Shown here piece by piece: positions 1 to 9,092 of a stretch of 15,472 nt of DNA. Under the pieces are notes generated by a model. It ran no database searches and was not told the DNA's origin. It saw nothing but the letters and a program-made list of their open reading frames with translations. The translations under genes and the position numbers were made by a program. The DNA comes from Thermomucor indicae-seudaticae (lineage: Eukaryota > Mucoromycota > Mucoromycetes > Mucorales > Lichtheimiaceae): the NCBI GenBank assembly GCA_000787465.1, contig JSYX01000723.1, positions 1-15,472 on the forward strand, read 5' to 3'. The stretch's first letter is position 1. Each line of letters begins with the position of its first letter.

Positions 1-31
1 TCAAATATCGATATATCGCGCGGGTAGTGTA
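1..31. repeat. Terminal inverted repeat-like end of a pogo/Tigger-type DNA transposon (element extends left of window)
   Basis: Positions 1-29 end in CGCGCGGGTAGTG followed by TA (30-31). With a few gaps this matches the reverse complement of the terminus that starts at 14961 (CAGTGCCCGCGCG then CTATAACGAT), and both abut a TA dinucleotide as expected for Tc1/mariner-pogo insertions. The orientation means the element body would lie to the left, outside the window. The match is short and partly palindromic, so this is a suggestive rather than certain call. Confidence 0.4.
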
Positions 32-115
32 TATACAAAAGAAAAAATGGATACAACTAATAACGAATAAGATGATCTTTTCTGCGAACTAGATATACAA
101 TAAAGTTACAGAAAT

Positions 116-1762
116 CTAGCGTAAATATACAAAAGAGGGACCATAGGCAGCGAAGGAGAAGATGAGACCTGCGACAAGACCAGCAAACGGTAAAGTCAAG
201 ACCCAGCCAAACAAGCAAAGAGCCAGCATCTTCCAGTTTACAGCGCGAAGGTTGCCGTTGCAAAGTCCCACAGCGGCGATGGCACCAGTGATACAGTGAG
301 TGGTCGAGACCGGCAGGCCAAGTTGGGAGGCCGTGAGGACTGTAAGGGCTGCGCCAAGCTCAGCAGCGAAACCACGGCTAGGCGTAACGTACGTGATGTT
401 GTTACCCATTGCGCGCATAAGACGATAGCCCATGGTAGCCAGACCGATGTCAATAGCAGCACCACCGTATGCGAGAATCCAGATAGGCACAGGAACACCT
501 TCGGCAACAGTCGCCGTCCGCCAGATATCGTAGATAGCGGAGAGGGGACCGACTGCGTTCGAAACATCGTTGGAACCGTGAGCAAAAGAAGCAACGATGG
601 CAGTCAAGACTTGCAAGAACGAAAAGAGATATTCGGCGTCGTCTTCATACAGTTCTGCAGCAGCGTGGATCTTTTTGAGCTTCTCATTATTCAGGTTGCG
701 GACATCTTGACGGAGACCATGGAGCGCAACAGCCAGAAAGCGGTCCTTGCCTTGACAGAGCATGGTCAGGAAAGTTTTTGGTGGTTGCTCTTCAGCAGGG
801 GCAGAAACAGCGGACGCTCCAGTTCCAATCTGTTCGATTTCTTCGAGCTTCTTGGAAACCTGCTGCTGTTTAGTCTTGGAGGTAGAAGACGTAGATTGCA
901 CGTCGGTTGGTTCTGGTGTCGCGGTAATTTCATTGCTTCTTTTCTCGAGGTCTTGATCGACTCGCGGTCTCTTGGGGACCCAGTAAATGATAGGAACATG
1001 GTAGAATCGCAGATCCTCGCGGTCAACAACGCGACGATGGAGCCAGGTACATAAGAAAATCCAAGATAAGACGCCAATGCCACCACCGCAGCCGAAAGCG
1101 ATGCCCAGGATTTCACCGAGACTGAGGCCAGCTGCCTTTGCACCGGGCGCCTTGAAGCAGATGTAAAAGACCGCAATGGTCACAGTGACAAAGACGTAGA
1201 CTGGGACAAGACGGATGCCCCACTTGACACTGTCGACTTGACGCAGGACTGCATACTTGGTGATGAGGTAGATGATAGATGCGATCACGCCAGCCAGGGC
1301 AGGTGAAAGGAACCAAGAAACGACGATCTGGATGATGCCGTTCCAACTCCAGTCGATAGCGTTGCCACCGAAGGCTGCAATGCCCATACCGCAGACAGCG
1401 CCAACAATTGAATGTGTAGTGCTGACAGGCATACCGAGTCTTGTCGCAATAATGAGCCACGTAGATGAGCCGATCAAAGCGCACATCATGCCCATCATAA
1501 GCATTTCAGGGTTGTCTTGAAAGAGATGTGTGGAAACGATGCCGTCCTTGATCGTATCCGACACGCCGGAACCGAGCAAAAGTGCACCAAGGAATTCCGT
1601 AAAACAGGCAACGATGACAGCTTGCACCAGAGTCAGCGAACCAGACGAAATGGATGTCGCAAAGGAGTTGGCAACATCGTTGGCGCCGATACCGTAAGCG
1701 TCTGCAAAGGCAACCACCATGCCGACGCCAAACATCCATGTGAACTGGTAAGGGACCATCAT
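116..1762 (-). CDS. PHO89: High-affinity Na+/phosphate symporter, PHO89/PHO-4 type (PiT family)
   Basis: This is an intronless gene for a 548-residue plasma-membrane transporter that imports inorganic phosphate with sodium, normally as part of phosphate-starvation uptake. The PiT family arises from an internal duplication and both halves are visible. The N-terminal signature GANDVANS is at residues 26-33 and its partner GSNDVSN at 396-402. The paired PVSTTH motifs are at 112-117 and 484-489. Hydrophobic segments fill residues 8-240 and 380-545, separated by a charged, Ser/Gln-rich cytosolic loop at about 241-380, as in fungal PHO89. The length is close to that of the yeast and Neurospora proteins. 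Two start codons are adjacent (1762 and 1759), and the upstream one is used here. Translation ends with TAG at 116-118. A TATA box lies 65 bp upstream (1827-1834). The frame is intact throughout. The 3' end sits about 85 bp from the transposon-like terminus at the window edge. Confidence 0.96.
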   Translation of the reverse strand: MMVPYQFTWMFGVGMVVAFADAYGIGANDVANSFATSISSGSLTLVQAVIVACFTEFLGALLLGSGVSDTIKDGIVSTHLFQDNPEMLMMGMMCALIGSSTWLIIATRLGMPVSTTHSIVGAVCGMGIAAFGGNAIDWSWNGIIQIVVSWFLSPALAGVIASIIYLITKYAVLRQVDSVKWGIRLVPVYVFVTVTIAVFYICFKAPGAKAAGLSLGEILGIAFGCGGGIGVLSWIFLCTWLHRRVVDREDLRFYHVPIIYWVPKRPRVDQDLEKRSNEITATPEPTDVQSTSSTSKTKQQQVSKKLEEIEQIGTGASAVSAPAEEQPPKTFLTMLCQGKDRFLAVALHGLRQDVRNLNNEKLKKIHAAAELYEDDAEYLFSFLQVLTAIVASFAHGSNDVSNAVGPLSAIYDIWRTATVAEGVPVPIWILAYGGAAIDIGLATMGYRLMRAMGNNITYVTPSRGFAAELGAALTVLTASQLGLPVSTTHCITGAIAAVGLCNGNLRAVNWKMLALCLFGWVLTLPFAGLVAGLIFSFAAYGPSFVYLR

Positions 1763-1826
1763 CTTCGCCGAAAAAGGGTGTTTGGTGAGATAGAGAGAAA
1801 GGAAACGCTATAGCTGTTTTGCAAGT

Positions 1827-1834
1827 CTTTTATA
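1827..1834 (-). promoter_or_regulatory. TATA box of the phosphate symporter gene
   Basis: On the minus strand the sequence reads TATAAAAG, 65 bp before the start codon at 1762. The same spacing recurs for the small ORF at 2963 (63-69 bp) and roughly for the polymerase gene (72 bp), which supports a real core promoter element. Confidence 0.65.
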
Positions 1835-2890
1835 TGAATCTCAAAAGTCTCGCAAACATGGCCTGTTTGCCATGATTTCCATGTCCTTGTTGGCTTGTTC
1901 CAACTGCCCAATGGATTGGCCGCATCAAGTCCACGCCGTCCTTCACAACAATTTTGTGATCCGAACAACAGAAACTCCAGAAAACTGGTCTTTCTTTTCC
2001 TGATCCGGTCGCAATCACGGATACAGTGATAGAACTTGCTTACTGACTTTCATGTGCTCCGAGACTCATTGCGTCGCTTGTCTGATGGATGCATATGACT
2101 CGCCATGTCAGCTATTGAAGAGATTATTTAGATGCATTTTGGCATGTAATAGCCAGCCATTCATGCATTGTAAGAAAGCACATTTTGTATCACCCGAAAC
2201 CGAACTTTCGCGTACGTGGTATCACACTTCCCTGCCTGACGGTTTGCAATAGCCAATCGCTGGCGTTCGAAATCCCACATGCTGCCCAACTACCCTTTAC
2301 TTATGTTGCCTTGTACATGTTCAATTTGATCGAGTCTAACTTTGTTCATCTGATAACGGAGACGGATCTCGTGAGACTTTGATGATAAAAGTCAGTCCCG
2401 CAACCCCGGAGAGGATGTTTCAGAACTGTCATCTGTCATGATTTCCAAGAAAGCTTCTTCGAAAGAAAAGAAGCATTTTCACTAAGGCCAGCCTGCCAAT
2501 CTTCTTCCATGATTTGAACACCTTCTTTGTTTGTTGTTATCCTGCCTTCTTTCTTGGTATAGTATCAATACAGATTTTAATAACTGCGCTTCGAGCAAAT
2601 CATCGTCTTTTCTGATTGAGGTCTTTACAGATGGGCCTACAAATATTGTCATGGTGGCAGTCGCCCTGTACTTTCCGAAACCACAAAGGAAGCTCGTTCT
2701 TCGAAAAGAGCTCATCTGAACTGAGTTCGCTTTTCCATTATGCGTGCACACTGATGAAATCCGGTAAAGAACAGGAACCAGACCTGAACCTCCAGGGAGA
2801 TTCGCTTCCCATTGACGCTACAGATACCCATGCTTTACTGAAAGCGTCTATAAGCTATGCAGCTACATCGGGGTAGGTCCATTAAAATCT
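1835..2890. other. Intergenic region upstream of PHO89, no gene recognised
   Basis: Six-frame reading gives only short unrelated frames (up to about 89 codons) with no recognisable family. A plus-strand frame ending near 2876 has protein-like composition, but I could connect it to neither a start nor a family. The region presumably holds PHO89 regulatory DNA. I see no canonical Pho4/NUC-1 CACGTG box, only a CACGTA on the minus strand at 2214-2219. Confidence 0.5.
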
Positions 2891-2893
2891 GGA

Positions 2894-2900
2894 TATAAAA
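2894..2900 (+). promoter_or_regulatory. TATA box preceding a small ORF
   Basis: TATAAAA followed by GGG lies 63-69 bp upstream of the ATG at 2963, the same geometry as the PHO89 promoter. It is a strong match to the eukaryotic core promoter consensus, but transcription is not shown. Confidence 0.5.
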
Positions 2901-2962
2901 GGGCTCGAGAGCTATTTGCAATCCTTATCTACACGTTAGCTGGGCAGTCCAAGCCGACCACA

Positions 2963-3091
2963 ATGAGCTTATACATTGAAACGTACCGAATGAAGTCCAT
3001 ATTAATACAAGCAACCAAGTGGGGACATGTCTTATACTCCATTTTTTTATGTTATAATGCACCCTGTGAACGTGTTAGAGCTGCAGAATAA
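2963..3091 (+). CDS. Small hypothetical ORF (42 residues) with promoter and poly(A) signals
   Basis: The ATG at 2963 sits in a good eukaryotic initiation context (CCACAATGA) and opens a 43-codon frame ending with TAA at 3089-3091. A TATA box lies 63-69 bp upstream, and an AATAAA overlaps the stop at 3087-3092. The protein begins MSLYIETYRMK and contains a short hydrophobic stretch around HVLYSIFLCY. I recognise no family. It could be a small-protein gene, the first exon of a spliced transcript, or a chance alignment of signals. Position, promoter geometry and poly(A) signal are seen directly; function is unknown. Confidence 0.3.
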   Translation: MSLYIETYRMKSILIQATKWGHVLYSIFLCYNAPCERVRAAE

Positions 3092-3092
3092 A
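3087..3092 (+). terminator. AATAAA polyadenylation signal overlapping the small ORF stop
   Basis: This is a perfect AATAAA hexamer that shares bases with the TAA stop codon at 3089-3091. It would define a very compact transcript starting near 2925. Confidence 0.3.
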
Positions 3093-3972
3093 CCAGTATA
3101 TGAAATTAAGATATAGCTGTGCCTATATGCATATCTCGCTAGAGCCAATTACAGTTCGATGCGTACGGCAATATATATAGTGCGCTTCGAGGCTTTTTGG
3201 TTGGTAGCCAGCAATGCAAACAAACTGATCCTAATCATAAGCGCCCAGATAAAGTACCCACGTTATTGTGTTATTGTGCTATTCGTCCATCTTGACAAAC
3301 CTGTAATTTGCAGAGAGCTGTTTTCAAATCAAGTCGTTTGTGTCGCCTGTACAATACTGTGAGCGACCAGTTAAGGGTATTAATTTCCAATTTAGCCTCT
3401 ACTACATGACTGAGGTCATGAGCGTCTGTTACAGTGCAACTGACAGTGTTTTAGCATCGCATACGTATTCAAGTATCACCTGACGACATCTTGCACTTTA
3501 AACGAGAAAGAAAACCCCTCATCCTCTTTATAAGTTTCTTCTACACGAGGAAGGCTTACAGACTGAAGGAATTATACGGTTGGCAAGCACATTTTGAATA
3601 CCCTAACTGCTCTGTGGAGCATTGGACGCTAAATTTGTAAATGAATTCTGCGGTGTCTTGTGCTTACACTATATATAATGTATTCGGAAACGGGCATTTC
3701 TTCTGGACGTCAAGCCATGAGTTCTCGTTTACCCCAATTCTCAATGACAGGTCCCAAACCCGGAGGCACAATTTATTTCCAGGGAAAATAATCGAGCCGT
3801 TCTGGCCAAGGGGATTGAAGACCGAGACGCTTTGAGACCGGAGGATTTGAGGCATGGATGATGGAAAGTGACGGAGCTGACCGGACGCAGAAAATCCGTT
3901 CAATGCTTCTTGCTCACTAACGAATTCCTCGTCCTTTTCTTTCTTTTTTAATATCGGAATCTGCCCTTTTAG
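3093..3972. other. Intergenic / putative promoter and first-exon region of the GID7-like gene
   Basis: No recognisable protein is encoded here. A TATATATAA run lies at about 3671-3678. The plus-strand reading frame of the downstream gene is open only back to 3973, immediately after a splice-acceptor-like CTGCCCTTTTAG (3961-3972), with a branch-point-like CTAAC near 3917-3921. An upstream first exon of the WD40 gene therefore probably lies in this stretch. Candidate ATGs include 3678, 3717 and 3858, but no donor is convincing enough to choose one. Confidence 0.4.
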
Positions 3973-4209
3973 CAGGTTATCTCTTTAGCAAGACTCATTT
4001 CCAAAACGTTTAACCCGAACCGAGAATCGCAACAACCATCAGCAGCTTTCTCTGCTGCACAATCTTCTCAAGAACCGCCGCCGTCATCTTCCCCTGCGTC
4101 TCCGTCACCTTCTTCTTCGTCCTCTTCGTCCAGCTCTCTTATCAGATCTCCTAGCAGGAAACGCTTACGTTTGGAATACGATTTGAACGATCCTGCCACA
4201 GCAGACAAT

Positions 4210-6573
4210 ATGCACATAACGACCAATTTGGCCTCGGTGCCTGCTGATTCACAACAACAGCAGCAGCAGAGTAATGGCAAGTCATCGGGAGACAGGAATA
4301 ATAATAATGGTTCGTCCTCGTTGTCATCGATAGAAATGCTCGGGCGTGTCAAGAAGGAAGAGCTTGTACGCCTCATTCTGCAAACATTGAACGATCTCAA
4401 CTATCAGTATGTTTAAAAACTTTGCCGTTTCAAGAAGATATGGGTCGTTGACTGCTACTTGATCTATACAGCGATGCAGCTAGCGCGCTACAAAAAGAAT
4501 CCGGGGTCGCCCTAGAGTCAGAGACTGTAACCTTGTTCCGGCAAGCCATCCTGACGGGCGACTGGCAGTTAGCCGAATCATTCTTGGGTTCTTTGCCAAT
4601 GGAAAATGCTACAGATTTGCTTCGGGTAAAGTTTCTGATAAGGCAACAAAAGTTCTTGGAACTTCTTGAAGAACAAAAGACGATGAAAGCATTACAAGTA
4701 TTACGTAATGAGTTAACTCCACTCGGGCAAAATATCGAAAGACTGCACCAACTGTCGAGGTTCGTTTTCTTTCCTCGCTGAAAATTTCCGTTTTATGCAT
4801 GGAAACTGACGTACTTCACTCGACGAGGCCAGTCTGATATTTTGCTCCTCCGTTGAAGATATCAAAACACAAGCACAATGGGATGGCGCAGGCGGATCAT
4901 CCAGGCAACAATTACTTGTTGAGCTTCAGCGTAAGTTCAGTCAGGCGTCTCTGACATGATGATCATTATGACGTACCTGAATACTGTTTCACAACAGGTT
5001 ACATATCACCGTCAACCATGATTCCAAATGAACGGCTCTTAACATTAATCAACCAAGCCTATGAATGGCAGCGAAGAGGATGTTTATATCATACAAACAG
5101 TAATGCCGAATTTTCGCTCTTTGCGGATCACGTCTGTGACAAGTAAGTCAGACGGATGTCGACTAGTTCGACTGAGCTTAATATGAAACGTAATTTGTAG
5201 GAGTCGGTTCCCGTCAACCACTATTCGGATTCTTGAGGGTCATACTGACGAAGTATGGCACTTGTCATTCTCAAACAACGGTCGCTATCTGGCCTCAGTA
5301 TCCAAAGATAAAACCTGTGTCATCTGGGACATGACTGTAAGTTTCCTTTTTATCCTGCTATAATTTTATGTGGGTTATAGTTCCGAGGCTAATTGTCTGT
5401 GGATAGACGTTTGAGAAAATCCAGGTTCTATCGGGACAGCTGGAAAATGCTTCCTACTGCGCCTGGTCTCCAGATGACACGAAACTTCTTGTGTGCGGAG
5501 TCGATGCTTCCTTGCGGTTGTGGGACCCAATGGTTTGTATCTCTATCGTTTTTGGCCATAATTGAGAAGGGGCTAATCTATATAATCACTATCCCAGAGT
5601 GGAGATCTGCTGCACACATACACTGAACACAAGGATCAAGTGACTAGCTGTGCGTGGTTGCCTGATGGCGAGCACTTTATCTCTGGAGCATGTGACAAGT
5701 CATTATGTTTATGGGTACGTCGGTGCCCCTTTTAGGTTCCGGATGTCGATTACTGATCCAATCAATGCCAATATTCACTTCACTGTGCAGAACATAGATG
5801 GCCGAATCCAGTGCCGATGGTCTGCCCAGCGAGTACTCGACATGAAAATTACAGCCAGCGGTCAGCGAGTAGTAACCATGAGCTATGAACGCTTTATAAA
5901 CATATACGATCTGGACCATTTCAAACTGCTGGAAGTTGGGTAAGTCGTGAGCTATATGGGCAGATGCTAGGTAGGTGGGGACCTCACAATGTTGTGAACA
6001 GAAAAATATCCGAGCCAGAGACAATTACTTCGCTATCTGTAAGCGCGGATGGACGTTACGCGCTGGTCAATGTTCAAGAATCCCAGGAGCTTCACCTATG
6101 GGATCTCGAAGAGCAGCAATTGGTTCGGAAATACACGGGCCAAAAGCAAGGTACATTCGTCATACGATCCACCTTTGGGGGCGACGACGACGCATTTGTA
6201 CTGAGCGGAAGCGAAGGTTGATTGAACTTTTCAACGCACACTGGATGAATCTTAAAGGATACTTATAGTCAATTTGCTATGTAGATAATTGTGTATATGT
6301 GTGGAGTCGTGAACACCAAAATCTGCTGGAGGTACTAGAAGGACATACAGGTATCGTGAACTGCGTAAGCTGGAGTCCGACCAACCCAGCAATGTTTGCG
6401 TCTGCAAGTGACGATATGACGATTCGAATGTAAGTGGAAGTGCAATACTTACATTGCGAACATTTAACTTAACGACATTTTCTAGCTGGGGGATACCAAA
6501 TGATGCAGCAGAAAATATGGCGAAAGATACGCCCGATGCAGAGGATGACGCAAAAGGCAAAATACGTGTATAG
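4210..6573 (+). CDS. GID7: WDR26/Gid7-type LisH-CTLH-WD40 protein, CTLH/GID E3 ubiquitin ligase subunit
   Basis: This gene has many exons. Exons from splice signals: 4210-4406, 4472-4759, 4833-4930, 4998-5142, 5201-5336, 5407-5532, 5598-5714, 5791-5939, 6002-6216, 6285-6429 and 6486-6573. They sum to 1704 nt, exactly 567 codons plus stop, with introns of 56-76 nt. Residues about 47-78 form a LisH motif and a CTLH region follows to about 135. Seven WD40 blades run from about 250 to the end, with blade-ending motifs such as VIWDM, RLWDP, HLWDLE and YVWS. This order is diagnostic of WDR26/Gid7, a scaffold of the CTLH/GID ubiquitin ligase that in yeast degrades gluconeogenic enzymes. The start is uncertain: 4210 is the first in-frame ATG, but the frame is open upstream to 3973 and encodes a plausible Ser-rich tail with a basic RKRLRLE patch, so an unmapped first exon is likely. 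Poly-Gln and poly-Asn tracts occur near residues 16-40. Confidence 0.92.
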
Positions 6574-6994
6574 CGACTTGTAAACATCTATCTCTTCATA
6601 AATCTATCCTTCTTAGAATGGGCAAGTTTCTTCTCGTTACTGTGTACAATTGTCATGGACTAGGTGTTATTTTTGGCTTCACTCTCATCAAATGTTGTGG
6701 TCACTAACAACTGAACCTTTCTTTGCATATTCCCGACAATTTCTTTCTTGTTCAGCTTTAAAGTGAAGCAAAGGTGCATATCCATAGACCAGATTAAGAG
6801 GACGCAGCCATGATAAAGTCGTGGGTGATATTCATTTACAAACATATTGAAAAGTAATATACAATTAGTTCGGCATGATGAGGATGCTGGTTCGATTAGA
6901 ATGCTTATTTTCCCTTTACAATCGTTGCAATGTCTTTCCTGCAAGACAGGCCATACTGTGAGTACAATGATAGCTATGGTTAAGTTACAAGCAT
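6574..6994. other. Convergent 3' intergenic region between GID7-like and poly(A) polymerase-like genes
   Basis: These 421 bp lie between two tail-to-tail genes and would hold both 3' UTRs and poly(A) sites. No perfect AATAAA is seen on the plus strand. CATAAA occurs at about 6598-6603 for the plus gene, and AATAAG on the minus strand near 6903-6908 could serve the other. The minus-strand frame across 6660-6998 has no recognisable homology and is not called. Confidence 0.5.
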
Positions 6995-8945
6995 TCACCT
7001 TTTGCCAGCAACGACATTGACCAAAAGGTCACCATCTTTACTATTTGTTCTTGACTCCACTGTCTTCTTGAACGCGGCTACTTCGCGGCTTATGTCAATA
7101 GCTTTTTGTTCCTCTGTTATCCATTTTGTTTATAATCTGCCCATATTTGCTCCAGAAGATGTTAGCCTACCTTCTTCGTCAGAAGGCTTCACTTCTATCC
7201 CTATCAGGTAGCAAGCACGCTGAAGCACACCAGGCTCTAGCATACAGGTACGATATTCAACTTCAGGTTTGGGCAGCTCCTGCCCACGTTGTAAAGCATT
7301 TTTCTCCTGTCTGGTAAGGTAGGAAATAGTGTGGATAAAAGGTTTCGGGTAGGGGTGGATATACGTGATGGAAGGCACAGCCTCCAAGAGTTGTATCAAA
7401 CGAGGAATAGTGGCAGGCATTTTGTTTTTCCTATAATACCATAATGAGTCCACCAAGTTAATCTATCAAAAAACAGTCTTGTTTGCTCTCTGTTTACCAA
7501 ACCTCGAACGTCGCACTGTTATCACAATTGACGAAAACTTCAAGGAAATGTGTATAGTATTTTACGATATTCAAAGGTCGGAAAAGCTTTTCCATCATGG
7601 CCTCTGGGCTCGGAAACTCTGATGACATAATAACATGTGCTACATGGGTACAAGTAATTGAGATAATAGCTCGTTCGCTTTTCCAGTAACATGTTCATAC
7701 CTCGAGTAAGCTCCTTCGTTATGACCCGAAGAGTTGATTTGCTAACATTTGGAGATGCATTCGATACGCGGTAGCAAGGTGACACTATCGGCATCACGGC
7801 ATCCTCGAACTCAACCTAGCAGTTTCCGCTAAGAAAGAGCACTCTTAACACTAAGGCGACATTGTCTTACCAGAGAGCGATAATCAATGTTTTTTCCTTC
7901 ATAGTCCTGAATAGAACCGGTCAGCATGACCGGCGCTGGCCACGGCCACGTACTCCATGTCTGGAAAAAGGAACGAAGCAAATTATACACAGTTAGGGTA
8001 TTGCCCGTGTTTGCGTCTGACGATGGTTTTGCTGTCGTCATGTATGTCTTTGCTAGCAGGAGTGTCCAGGCATTGCCGTTCAGGTAACCGATGGCCCTAT
8101 CATAAATACACCTCTGTTTCGCCCACCACTTCAAGCATTGCAACGCAGTTTGGAATATAGGCAGGTGTTCTGGTTGAATCTGTTGCATTAGGAAACTGTG
8201 AACGCGCGGACCTATTCTTGAACATTTAGATTATCCAGACACGCCAGCGTATCTCTTAAAGAAAAAATTACCATCCAAGGACTTTAAGCAAGGCTCATCC
8301 AGTCCCGAAAGCAAACTATTCTCAAGTAAGTTGATACCAGGCGGCACGGTGTTCAACTTTAGTCGAGCGAACGCAATGTCAACCTGTATGATACGTCATT
8401 ATGAGTACACAGAACATTAGCATACCATCACAGGCTACAAACCGGAATTCGATCGATAATGCAACGGATAATAGGAACAGTCGCCACTTCAATGACCTGA
8501 TTAATGAGTTAATAATTCAGCAAGACGCTGCAGTGGCAACGGATACATACTTCTACGTCGGATATTGTCGCATGTTGTCGCAGGATTTCTGGGAAAATCC
8601 TAAAGAAGTCGCTTCTGCGGACAGGCCACGCGCCCAGGAAGACAACATCCATGTCCGCGTCTGCCAAATGTGCTCCCAGTCCAAAAGAGCCAAACGGTAC
8701 GATTTGACATTGGAAATCGTCCCTTTTGAGATTGTATTCCCAGGCGACCTTGCTTATAAGGGTTGGTACAAGGATACGCAATAGATTCATGACAACTTCG
8801 CTTTGCATAAAAATTGAACAATCAACATGAGTACTCTGAGCCGATTACGTCTTGAAATGACTTACCGCTTGCGTTGTTGTGTTTGATTTTCAATTATCCC
8901 CTTTGATTTTAAGTACTGATTCCATGCTTTGTCTGGTGGAAACAT
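6995..8945 (-). CDS. Divergent poly(A) polymerase family protein (PAP nucleotidyltransferase)
   Basis: I rebuilt this gene from nine exons: 8866-8945, 8551-8800, 8443-8496, 8272-8383, 7871-8211, 7701-7815, 7498-7639, 7171-7430 and 6995-7113. They total 1473 nt, 490 residues plus TGA; the eight introns are 54-67 nt with GT/AG ends and matching phases. The product belongs to the eukaryotic nuclear poly(A) polymerase family, which adds adenosines to RNA 3' ends. Seen in order: a KREVV helix as in PAP, the FGS nucleotide-binding motif (63-65), the catalytic DxD (D76, D78), the third Asp in VDIAFAR (D130), the central-domain LKWWAKQR and NGNAW motifs, the MPIVSPCY/SPNVS segment, and a C-terminal RNA-binding-like domain. 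It departs from the usual enzyme: FGSFGLGAH for FGSYRLGVH and NGNAW for GGVSW. The protein is also short and lacks a long C-terminal tail. The catalytic triad suggests it is active, but it is probably a paralogue of the housekeeping enzyme. The start at 8945 gives an N-terminal helix typical of PAP. Confidence 0.86.
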
Positions 8946-9016
8946 TTTGGAAAAAAAAGGGAAAGCCAGTTTCAAAAGAAACTTCGGGGCGTTCTATACT
9001 CCGAGAACCTGCATCG

Positions 9017-9024
9017 CTTTAAAA
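9017..9024 (-). promoter_or_regulatory. TATA-like element of the poly(A) polymerase-like gene
   Basis: The minus strand reads TTTTAAAG about 72 bp before the start codon at 8945, the spacing seen for the other TATA boxes here. It lies between the gene and the Helitron relic that begins near 9093, so the core promoter seems to have survived the insertion. The match to TATAAA is imperfect. Confidence 0.3.
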
Positions 9025-9092
9025 CTACTGTATCTCCATTGTTACGAGCGGTAATTCTTTCTCTTTCATTGTTCCTTCTTTGAAAGCATTAA

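Noticed and set aside
296..1054. 252-codon plus-strand ORF antisense to PHO89
   Set aside because: It is a frame shadow of a strongly conserved transporter gene, with no family resemblance of its own.
2214..2219. Possible Pho4/NUC-1 binding site upstream of PHO89
   Set aside because: It reads CACGTA on the minus strand, not CACGTG or CACGTT, and it lies about 450 bp away. A single weak hexamer is not supportable.
2262..2276. tRNA B-box-like GTTCGAAATCCC
   Set aside because: It has an extra base relative to GGTTCGANNCC, and no A box or cloverleaf arms can be formed upstream.
6660..6998. 112-codon minus-strand ORF between the convergent genes
   Set aside because: No homology, Cys- and Met-rich composition without pattern. 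It overlaps the last codon of the polymerase gene and is best explained as 3' UTR sequence.
7540..7797. Continuous minus-strand ORF read through 7640-7700
   Set aside because: Reading through loses the poly(A) polymerase alignment. Treating 7640-7700 as a 61-nt GT-AG intron restores both the frame and the homology (SSEFPSPEAMMEKLF).
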